From Bacteroidales bacterium (GTDB taxonomy: Bacteria > Bacteroidota > Bacteroidia > Bacteroidales > F082), in NCBI GenBank assembly GCA_017394865.1, contig JAFPWT010000011.1, positions 62,001 through 126,000 on the forward strand: a stretch of 64,000 nt of DNA, given 5' to 3'. Positions 27,372 through 33,914 of the stretch are shown here, in pieces. Within the stretch, counting starts at the first letter, position 1. Every line of letters starts with the position of its first letter. The position numbers were made by a program, and so were the translations under genes. The notes beneath the pieces are model-generated. The model was not told the DNA's origin and made no database searches. It was given only the letters and a program-made list of their open reading frames with translations.

Positions 27372-29636
27372 ATGCGTAAACTTTTTATCGTTTGCCTCTT
27401 CTTGATGCTGGCGTTGCCGGTTTGGGCTACGCACCAGCGTGCTGCCGAGATCACCTACGAGTGGAAAGGGGGCAACGCCTATGAGTTTACGCTGACCTGT
27501 TATACTTACTCGCCCAGCCCTGCCGGTATGCAGCGCGACTCGCTGCTGGTGATGTGGGGCGACGGCTTCGGCGACTACGTGCCGCGTGTGGTGTACCAGA
27601 ACCTCGGCGACGACTATACGTTGAATGTCTATAAGATGATTCATAACTATTCGTCGGCAGGTACTTATGTGATTAGTATGGAGGACCCTGACCGCAACTA
27701 CGGTGTGGTGAACGTGCCCAACTCCGTGAGCGTCCCGATGTATATAGAATCGGAATTGGTCATCAACCCGTTCTTGGGTTACAACAACTCGGTACAGTTG
27801 CTCAATGCTCCTGTCGACAAGGGCTGCGTGGGAAGACCGTTTTATCATACGCCGGCGGCCTATGACCCCGACGGCGATAGCCTCAGCTATCGATTGGTGC
27901 CCTGCAAGGGGACCAACGGCGAGGATATCCCTGGCTATACCTATCCCCAAACGTCGAGCCTGTTTGAAATTGATCCTTTGACGGGTGTCTTGCGGTGGGA
28001 GAATCCTATGCTGCAGGGTGAATACAACGTGGCCATCCTGATCGAAGAATGGCGGCAGGGCGTGAAGGTGGGATCAGTGATTCGCGACATGCAGATTTTG
28101 ATTGAGGCATGCAACAACAACCTTCCGCGTATTAATGCGATCAGCGATACCTGCGTCGTAGCAGGGAGTACGCTCGATTTTGTGATCACGGGCATCGATC
28201 CTGATGGCGACAAGGTCACGCTGGAGGCTTCAGGCGGACCGTTGACGTTGTCGGTCAGCCCCGCCGTGATGACGCCCCCGACGGACTTTGGCTTGAATCC
28301 GGCATTCGAGTTCACTTGGCATACCCAGTGTAGCCATATCCGAAAAACGCCTTACCAGTTGGTGATCCACGCCAAAGACAATTCTTTCCCCATCCCCCTT
28401 TCGAACGTCCACGCAGTCAATATCACCGTCATCGGCCCAGCAGTGGAAGGGCTGGAAGTGGATAATTCTCAACTTACTTGGTTGCCTTATGCGTACTGCA
28501 CTAACGTCTCAGCCATCCGCGTGTATCGCCGCACAGGCTCAACGCCTTATGAGCCCGAATCTTGCGAGACGGGCGTACGTCCAGGCTATCAGCTGATTGC
28601 CGAGTTACCCGCCGATGCTACCTCGTATGTTGACGACAATGGTGGGGCGGAGTTCCTGCAAGGGGTGGATTACTGTTATCGTGTGGTAGCCTTGTTCCAC
28701 GATGGAGCTGAGAGCCGTCCCAGCAACGAGGCCTGTTTCCAGATCCCAAACAACCAGCCGTTGATGACTAAGGTCTCCAACGACGAAGGCCATCTTTCTG
28801 ATGGTCATATGCTGGTGGAGTGGGTGCGTCCCCGTGATATCGATCCGCAGTTTACAGCCCCCTTTACCTATCGGTTAATCCGTAATCTTGACGGTGTGGA
28901 ATCTTCTGTTTATTCTGGTTTGGATTCTACCTTCTTTGATTCAGAAGTGAATCTCAAGGAGGCACAGTCTTTGAGTTATAAGGTGGAGATGAAGGATGCC
29001 AATCAGCAAGTAATGGGCACGAGCGCTCCTGCTGGTGCCGTGATGCTGACAGGTACAGGTGGCGACAAAACGGCATCCTTGTCGTGGACAGAGACGGTGC
29101 CTTGGGTGGTCGACAGCACCCAAATCTACAGGGAATTCGACACGGTGTTCGCCAAGATTGGCACGACTGCCGCCATGTCTTACGATGATATTCATGTCCA
29201 AAACGAGGTTACTTACCGTTATTACGTTTGTACCTTCGGACATTACACCATTGAAGGTTTGCCTCGTCCATTGGTGAACTATTCTGCCATCATTGAGGTG
29301 AAACCCACTGCGGAGGAGCCTGAACCTGAGCCGGATCATCCTGTTTATGAGTTGCCCAATGTGTTTACCCCTAACGGCGATGGCTTCAATGATGTGTTTG
29401 TTCCCATTCGTATCACCCCTGATCTTATCACCAGCGTGAAGATGCACATCTTCAACCGTTGGGGTCGCACTGTCTACGACACCGACGACATCTTCATCAA
29501 CTGGGATGGACGTGTTGCCGGCAGCGGCCAGCCTTGTTCCACAGGCACCTATTTCTACGTCTGCGACGTGGAAATGATCACCTCAGAAGGGTCAGTCACC
29601 AAGCGTCTCCAAGGGTCGATTATGATCATCAGATAA
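27372..29636 (+). CDS. Secreted multidomain protein with type IX secretion (type B) C-terminal domain
   Basis: A 754-residue protein with a Sec signal peptide (MRKLFIVCLFLMLALPVWA). A long series of beta-sandwich, cadherin/PKD- and fibronectin-like domains follows (for example DPDGDSLSYRLVPC near residue 165 and DPDGDKVTLEASGGP near 275). The last 90 or so residues are the gliding-motility-type sorting domain: LPNVFTPNGDGFNDVF, FNRWGRTVY, WDGR and GTYFYVCDVE. That domain directs export through the type IX system, so the organism should carry a T9SS. No catalytic motif was recognised; an adhesin or surface structural role is likely. The ATG at 27372 gives the signal peptide. Confidence 0.85.
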   Translation: MRKLFIVCLFLMLALPVWATHQRAAEITYEWKGGNAYEFTLTCYTYSPSPAGMQRDSLLVMWGDGFGDYVPRVVYQNLGDDYTLNVYKMIHNYSSAGTYVISMEDPDRNYGVVNVPNSVSVPMYIESELVINPFLGYNNSVQLLNAPVDKGCVGRPFYHTPAAYDPDGDSLSYRLVPCKGTNGEDIPGYTYPQTSSLFEIDPLTGVLRWENPMLQGEYNVAILIEEWRQGVKVGSVIRDMQILIEACNNNLPRINAISDTCVVAGSTLDFVITGIDPDGDKVTLEASGGPLTLSVSPAVMTPPTDFGLNPAFEFTWHTQCSHIRKTPYQLVIHAKDNSFPIPLSNVHAVNITVIGPAVEGLEVDNSQLTWLPYAYCTNVSAIRVYRRTGSTPYEPESCETGVRPGYQLIAELPADATSYVDDNGGAEFLQGVDYCYRVVALFHDGAESRPSNEACFQIPNNQPLMTKVSNDEGHLSDGHMLVEWVRPRDIDPQFTAPFTYRLIRNLDGVESSVYSGLDSTFFDSEVNLKEAQSLSYKVEMKDANQQVMGTSAPAGAVMLTGTGGDKTASLSWTETVPWVVDSTQIYREFDTVFAKIGTTAAMSYDDIHVQNEVTYRYYVCTFGHYTIEGLPRPLVNYSAIIEVKPTAEEPEPEPDHPVYELPNVFTPNGDGFNDVFVPIRITPDLITSVKMHIFNRWGRTVYDTDDIFINWDGRVAGSGQPCSTGTYFYVCDVEMITSEGSVTKRLQGSIMIIR

Positions 29637-29643
29637 TATTGAA

Positions 29644-30663
29644 ATGACTGACAACAACACCCAACGTATCGCTTATCTCGACATTCTCCGCCTCGTCGCG
29701 ACCCTTGCGGTGATCTTCATCCATGTGGTGGCGGACGGTTTGCCGTTGTCGTTTGGGCAATACAACTGGTATGTCGCCGTGGTGGGCGGCAGTCTGGTAC
29801 GTTGGGCGGTGCCGGTTTTTGTGATGATCAGCGGGGCTTTGTACCTGAATCCGCAAAAGCAGATCACGACTGAAACGATGCTGAAAAGAAAAGTCCCCAG
29901 GCTTTTGTTGGCTTACGTATCTTGGTGGTTGATCTATGCTTTGGCCATCGTGCTGGTGTGGTATGTTATCAAAAAGGAGGCGTTTCAGGTTGAATGGCTT
30001 GCTCCCCATTACCATCTGTGGTTTCTTCCCATGCTTTGTGGCGTATATCTGCTTATTCCCGTGTTGCGCCCCATTGCATCGGACAGGAAACTGTTGCGCT
30101 ATGCCCTGGTAATCTGGTTGTGCTATCTCGCGGGCAGTTTCGCGTTTGTCGGGGAGATCAAGCAGATCGCTCCATTGTTTGCCATGAATACCATAGTCGG
30201 GTATGCTGGATACTTCCTCTTAGGTTATTATCTTTCAACTCTTGAGACAACAAGAGGCCAAAGACGGGTTATTTATATCCTAGGGGTTGTGAGTGCGCTC
30301 GTCACTATCGGCGGTAGTATCGGATTGTCGGTTTCCAAAGGCGCATTTGACGAAAAGTTCTACACCTACCTAAGCGTTCACGTAGGCATGATGGCTGTCG
30401 CGTTGTTTGTCTTCGTAAAGGAGAGAACGGCCGGTCGGGGGCCCAAGACCTATCGTTTGGTTGAATATATGAGGCACGATCTGTTCGGCATTTATCTGAC
30501 CCATGATTTGTGGCTGATGGTGCTTAACAAAGAGATCATCCGGAACGTGTTCAATCACGCGGTCATGCTACCTTTGATCTGTATCGCCGTTTTCGTTTTG
30601 AGCCTTTACACAACGAAACTGATCCAAAAAATACCTTTCGTGAACAAAATCTTGATTCCATAA
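29644..30663 (+). CDS. Acyltransferase family 3 (OafA/WecH-like) membrane protein
   Basis: A 339-residue integral membrane protein with about ten helices. Its N-terminus carries the acyltransferase-3 pattern RIAYLDILRLVATLAVIFIHV (split by family-conserved residues R8, D13, R16 and H27). Such enzymes move acetyl or succinyl groups onto sugars of exopolysaccharide, O-antigen or peptidoglycan. The acceptor is unknown here. It starts 7 bp after the T9SS cargo gene and ends at the terminator shared with gapA. Confidence 0.85.
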   Translation: MTDNNTQRIAYLDILRLVATLAVIFIHVVADGLPLSFGQYNWYVAVVGGSLVRWAVPVFVMISGALYLNPQKQITTETMLKRKVPRLLLAYVSWWLIYALAIVLVWYVIKKEAFQVEWLAPHYHLWFLPMLCGVYLLIPVLRPIASDRKLLRYALVIWLCYLAGSFAFVGEIKQIAPLFAMNTIVGYAGYFLLGYYLSTLETTRGQRRVIYILGVVSALVTIGGSIGLSVSKGAFDEKFYTYLSVHVGMMAVALFVFVKERTAGRGPKTYRLVEYMRHDLFGIYLTHDLWLMVLNKEIIRNVFNHAVMLPLICIAVFVLSLYTTKLIQKIPFVNKILIP

Positions 30664-30665
30664 AA

Positions 30666-30689
30666 AAGGGGCGATCTCAGCCGCCCCTT
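30666..30689. terminator. Bidirectional intrinsic terminator between the acyltransferase and gapA
   Basis: AAGGGGCG (30666-30673) pairs with CGCCCCTT (30682-30689) around an 8-base loop. On the minus strand it runs straight into a T tract, making a canonical terminator for gapA; on the plus strand the trailing TTCTGTCTTT is weaker. Confidence 0.8.
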
Positions 30690-30709
30690 CTGTCTTTCGA
30701 CTTTTGGAA

Positions 30710-31717
30710 TCAATACTTCATCATCTCAATGAGGTCAACCATTCTGTTGGAGTAGCCCCACTCATTGTCATACCACGACATGATCTTCACCATCTTGCCC
30801 ATCACCATGGTGCTTTGGGCATCGAAGATGCTGCTGTGCGGGTTGTGGATGACATCGCAGCTGACGATTGGGTCTTCAGTATATTCAAGCACACCCTTCA
30901 TCGGGCCTTCAGCGGCTTCCTTCATGGCGGCGTTGATTTCTTCCTTGGTGGCTTCGGTTTTCAAGGTGCAGACGAGGTCGACCAATGAACCGGTGGGCGT
31001 AGGAACACGCACGGCGATGCCATCCAGCTTGCCGTTGAGGTCGGGGATGACGATGCCCACTGCCTTGGCGGCGCCAGTGGTGGTCGGGATTTGCGACATG
31101 GCGGCGCTACGGGCGCGGCGGAGGTCGCTATGCGGACCGTCGAGGATCACCTGGTCGTTGGTGTAGCTGTGGATGGTGGTGATGTAACCCTGCTCGATGC
31201 CGAAGCGGTCGTTCAGGACCTTGGCCACAGGAGCCAGACAGTTGGTGGTGCATGAGGCGTTGCTCACGCACTCAATGTCGTCGGTGAGTTCATGGTTGTT
31301 CACGCCGACCACGATGGTGGCATCGATGGCATCCTTAGAAGGGGCGGAGAGGATGACCTTCTTGGCACCGTTCTTCAGGTGGTCGCCATAGCCGCCCTTG
31401 CTGCTTTCCTTCGAGCGGAACACGCCAGTGGATTCAACCACCACGTCGGGGGTCTTGCCCCACTTGATGTTCAAAGGAGAGCGTTCGGCAGTGACAGGAA
31501 CTCTCACGCCGTTGACAATCAGCGCGGTCTCGTCGTACTCCACAGTGCCAGGAAACTTACCCTGGGTGGAGTCATATTTCAACAGGTGGGCCAGCACCTT
31601 GGTGCTCGTCAGGTCGTTGACGCCCACGATTTCAAGATTCGGACGTTCGCAGATGATGCGGAACACGTTGCGGCCGATACGGCCGAAACCATTGATACCT
31701 ACTTTAATCTTTTCCAT
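30710..31717 (-). CDS. gapA: Glyceraldehyde-3-phosphate dehydrogenase, type I
   Basis: A 335-residue enzyme with the NAD-binding KVGINGFGRIGRNV at the N-terminus, ND in VGVNDLTS (the NAD-preferring type), the active-site block SNASCTTNCLAP (Cys near 153), and a C-terminal WYDNEWGYSNRMVDL. It oxidises and phosphorylates glyceraldehyde-3-phosphate in glycolysis. The ATG at 31717 gives the family N-terminus; an in-frame start 13 codons upstream adds an unrelated extension. Upstream lies a TAGTTTTG -7 box at 31799-31806 embedded in phased TTGC repeats. Confidence 0.95.
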   Translation of the reverse strand: MEKIKVGINGFGRIGRNVFRIICERPNLEIVGVNDLTSTKVLAHLLKYDSTQGKFPGTVEYDETALIVNGVRVPVTAERSPLNIKWGKTPDVVVESTGVFRSKESSKGGYGDHLKNGAKKVILSAPSKDAIDATIVVGVNNHELTDDIECVSNASCTTNCLAPVAKVLNDRFGIEQGYITTIHSYTNDQVILDGPHSDLRRARSAAMSQIPTTTGAAKAVGIVIPDLNGKLDGIAVRVPTPTGSLVDLVCTLKTEATKEEINAAMKEAAEGPMKGVLEYTEDPIVSCDVIHNPHSSIFDAQSTMVMGKMVKIMSWYDNEWGYSNRMVDLIEMMKY

Positions 31718-31793
31718 TTTTGTAAATTTATGATTTCTAATTTTTAAGTTGTCCACGTATTTCTTCTATCAAACATGGCTTCCATAGGATATT

Positions 31794-31845
31794 TTTTGCA
31801 AAACTACGATTTTTTTTGCGAAAAAAATTGCTTTATTGCGAAATT
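31794..31845. promoter_or_regulatory. gapA/araC intergenic phased TTTTGC(A/G)AAA repeats and gapA -7 box
   Basis: Three copies of a TTTTTGCrAAA-like sequence have their TGC cores at 31797, 31817 and 31837, exactly 20 bp apart. The first overlaps the predicted gapA -7 box TAGTTTTG (31799-31806 on the minus strand). The spacing fits sites on one face of the helix. Similar repeats lie downstream of the AraC-type gene (33163-33257). Confidence 0.45.
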
Positions 31846-31948
31846 TCCTTTTTATTACGTTCTGAATGGAAGACAATATATGCTTGTTTTGGGAAGTAAT
31901 TCCACTATGTTTTTTTCGCTTAAAAAGATGCTTGTGTATGTTTTTTTG

Positions 31949-31956
31949 TAATTTTG
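31949..31956 (+). promoter_or_regulatory. Predicted -7 box (TAATTTTG) of the AraC-type regulator
   Basis: Exact TAnnTTTG match 21 bp before the ATG at 31978. Confidence 0.45.
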
Positions 31957-31977
31957 CCGCTTCAAAATTAAAAAAAA

Positions 31978-33129
31978 ATGAATAGTGTTGGTGATTTACT
32001 TTATATCATGCTCTATGGTGGAGCGACCATGGCATCACTCATCGCCTGCCTCTATTTGTTGCTGCGCAAAGGCAATGCCTTCGCGCCCGATGTCACGCCA
32101 CCACTGACGTTGCGTCGCTGGGCTGCGGCATTCTTTGCCGTGTCATGTCTGGGCCATTTTTGGTGGCTTCTTTTGTACTTCTATAGCAGGCATCTCAACA
32201 TGATTGGCGTTATGGAGGCTTCTGTGCTCGATACCAGGCATCTCAACATGATTGGCGTTATGGTGGCTTCTGTGCTCGACTGCGTGGGGATGCTCACCAC
32301 GATTGCAGGCACGCTGTCAGCCATGCTCCAAGACCGCAAGCGGCCTCTCTGGCCTGTCGTCATAGCGACTATGCCATACGCGGTACTATGGGCGTTGCAC
32401 CTTGCCTATCCTGATGGCCTTTTCCTCGACATGGCCATCGCATACATGGTGTTGTCCTGTGTGCTCTTAACCGTTTATCTGGTGTTTGCCGCCTGGCGAT
32501 ACAGGCACTGGCTGTGCGACAACTATGCCGACTTGGAGCATAAGGAGATAAGGTCGAGCTATATAATGATCTTCATCACCGTACTGCTGCTCATCCTCTT
32601 TTTCGGGTTCGAAAGCCGCTACAAGGTCATCGGCTTTATCGTGCAATTCCTCGAGATTCCTTTCTTCGGTCTCATGCTGTGGAGGGTGGAGACGCTGCAA
32701 CAATTGGATGGCATGACTGGCGTCGACACGGAAGATTCCCTTCCTGCCGAACCTGAAGAAACGGCTCCATTAGCCACGCTCTCCGGCATAGGAGCCCTGC
32801 TTAAGCGACATTGTGAGGATACCCAACTTTACTTGAAGCAAGACCTTTCACTTTCCCAACTCTCGCAGACCATTGGCACCAATCACTATTACCTCAGCCA
32901 GTATTTCACCCAGCAGGGCCTGACCTACAACGCCTACATCAACGGTCTGCGCATCAACCATTTTATCAACCTTTACCATGAAGCCGTCGCCACGCAACGT
33001 TCTTTCACTGCCCAGCAGCTGGCCTCCGAGAGCGGCTTCCGAAGCTACAGCACCTTCAGTGCGGCCTTCAAACAACGCATTGGACAGACCGTGACGGCCT
33101 GGATGCGCGACACCACTGGCGTGGAATAA
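31978..33129 (+). CDS. Membrane-anchored AraC-family transcriptional regulator
   Basis: A 383-residue protein. The N-terminal 240 residues contain about six or seven hydrophobic segments. The cytoplasmic C-terminus (about 270-383) is an AraC-type double helix-turn-helix: LSLSQLSQTIGTNHYYLSQYFTQ, then INHFINLY and LASESGFRSYSTFSAAFKQRIG. It is likely a membrane sensor that regulates nearby genes; the signal is unknown. Residues 71-102 contain a nearly perfect in-frame duplication of 16 residues (RHLNMIGVM...SVLD), encoded by two 48-bp copies, in a membrane segment. It is flanked on both sides by phased repeats that may be its binding sites. Confidence 0.85.
   Translation: MNSVGDLLYIMLYGGATMASLIACLYLLLRKGNAFAPDVTPPLTLRRWAAAFFAVSCLGHFWWLLLYFYSRHLNMIGVMEASVLDTRHLNMIGVMVASVLDCVGMLTTIAGTLSAMLQDRKRPLWPVVIATMPYAVLWALHLAYPDGLFLDMAIAYMVLSCVLLTVYLVFAAWRYRHWLCDNYADLEHKEIRSSYIMIFITVLLLILFFGFESRYKVIGFIVQFLEIPFFGLMLWRVETLQQLDGMTGVDTEDSLPAEPEETAPLATLSGIGALLKRHCEDTQLYLKQDLSLSQLSQTIGTNHYYLSQYFTQQGLTYNAYINGLRINHFINLYHEAVATQRSFTAQQLASESGFRSYSTFSAAFKQRIGQTVTAWMRDTTGVE
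32188..32283 (+). repeat. 48-bp in-frame tandem duplication inside the AraC-type gene
   Basis: Two copies, 32188-32235 and 32236-32283, begin AGGCATCTCAACATGATTGG and differ at only a few bases (GAG/GTG, ATACC/ACTGC). Each encodes 16 residues, so the frame is kept. The near identity points to a recent event. Confidence 0.9.
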
Positions 33130-33162
33130 CAGCCCCCAATTACCTTCTTGTTTGACTTTCAA

Positions 33163-33257
33163 AATCCGCAAAGTCCGATCTGTAGAATCTGCAAAAACGG
33201 TTTCAGAATCTGCAATTATTGCTGATTTTGCAAAACTTGTTTTGGGATTTGCAAAAC
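33163..33257 (+). repeat. Phased (G)A(A/T)TyTGCAAAA direct repeats, candidate AraC-type operator
   Basis: The 412-bp space after the regulator gene contains five copies of a short motif whose YGCAA cores start at 33167, 33190, 33211, 33229 and 33250. GAATCTGCAA occurs twice exactly 21 bp apart and TTTGCAAAAC twice exactly 21 bp apart. AraC proteins typically bind direct half-sites 21 bp apart. The array ends just before the promoter-like sequence at 33272-33300. Confidence 0.5.
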
Positions 33258-33271
33258 CTTCGGAAGGAGGT

Positions 33272-33300
33272 TTTGGGTTGGGTCAAATGGACTATTTTTG
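33272..33300 (+). promoter_or_regulatory. Predicted promoter (TTTG-N17-TATTTTTG) of the surface-protein locus
   Basis: TTTG at 33272-33275 and TATTTTTG at 33293-33300. The 17-bp spacer is slightly short, as can occur with activator-dependent promoters. It is the only good -7 box between the repeat array and the gene at 33542. Confidence 0.45.
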
Positions 33301-33324
33301 CAGCCTCAAAATAGAGGAAAAGGA

Positions 33325-33457
33325 ATGAAAGACCTTTGTAATATATTGAATATCAATAAGTTAAGCAAAAATTCAAAGGGGGGGGTAAATCTCCTTTCCG
33401 AGTTTTCGCATACCCTTAGTCCAAGACAGGCTGGAATGGCTTGTCTTGGATTTTTTT
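33325..33457 (+). other. Leader region with a short reading frame, a G8 run and an intrinsic terminator
   Basis: A short frame starting MKDLCNILNINKL opens at 33325 and contains a run of eight G at 33378-33385. A strong hairpin follows: TCCAAGACA (33420-33428) pairs with TGTCTTGGA (33442-33450), then seven T. The short frame runs through the hairpin to 33489, so it is probably not a stable protein. No other promoter is obvious before the gene at 33542, so the terminator may act as an attenuator, or it may end a small RNA of about 150 nt. Confidence 0.5.
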
Positions 33458-33541
33458 GTGCCTGGCGGGCAAACCCCTCAAATCTTTGAGTCTTTAAATC
33501 TTAAATCTTTAAATAATACTAAATCCTTAAATCTCAACTAA

Positions 33542-33898
33542 ATGAAAACAACCAAATCTTTGAAAACTGTCGCGTTTGCGCTTGGGCTGGCGGCCATGGG
33601 GCTGACAGCGGGCAACCTGAACGCCCAAACAGGCGGCGGGCTGTTTGGTAGAGGCGCAGAATCGTGGACAGACGCTTCTAACGAAAGCTTCATGCGCGCT
33701 TCGGGAGGCAACAGCTTCGACATCACGACCGGACTGTTCGGCGGCAACGGTGGCCAAGCAGGCGGCAACTACGGGATTAGCATCGGAACGTTCGGACAAG
33801 ATCCTCCCGCACCGCTCGGCAGCGGACTCTTCATCATGGCAGCGGCTGGCGCGGCCTACGCATTTTCAAAAAAACGTAAACAACAGGAAAACAAATAA
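33542..33898 (+). CDS. Small Gly-rich exported protein with a C-terminal sorting-like tail
   Basis: A 118-residue protein with three visible parts. An N-terminal signal peptide ends near NLNAQT. A glycine/asparagine/serine-rich middle follows (about 30-85; GGLFGRG, GGNGGQAGG). The C-terminal tail has PAPLGSG, then a hydrophobic helix, then KKRK. That tail layout (short Pro/Gly motif, one transmembrane segment, basic end) is shared by protein-sorting signals processed by exosortases or related enzymes, for example PID-CTERM in Bacteroidetes, but the exact motif differs. No known domain was recognised. It precedes the lipoprotein gene by 16 bp. Confidence 0.7.
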   Translation: MKTTKSLKTVAFALGLAAMGLTAGNLNAQTGGGLFGRGAESWTDASNESFMRASGGNSFDITTGLFGGNGGQAGGNYGISIGTFGQDPPAPLGSGLFIMAAAGAAYAFSKKRKQQENK

Positions 33899-33914
33899 AA
33901 ACACATCAGATACA

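Noticed and set aside
33163-33257. Phased repeats as plasmid-type iterons or an origin
   Set aside because: No Rep gene and no DnaA boxes were seen; position next to an AraC-type gene and a promoter favours an operator.
33325-33489. Real 54-residue peptide in the leader
   Set aside because: The frame crosses a strong terminator hairpin and its second half is encoded by it; treated as part of a regulatory leader rather than a protein gene.
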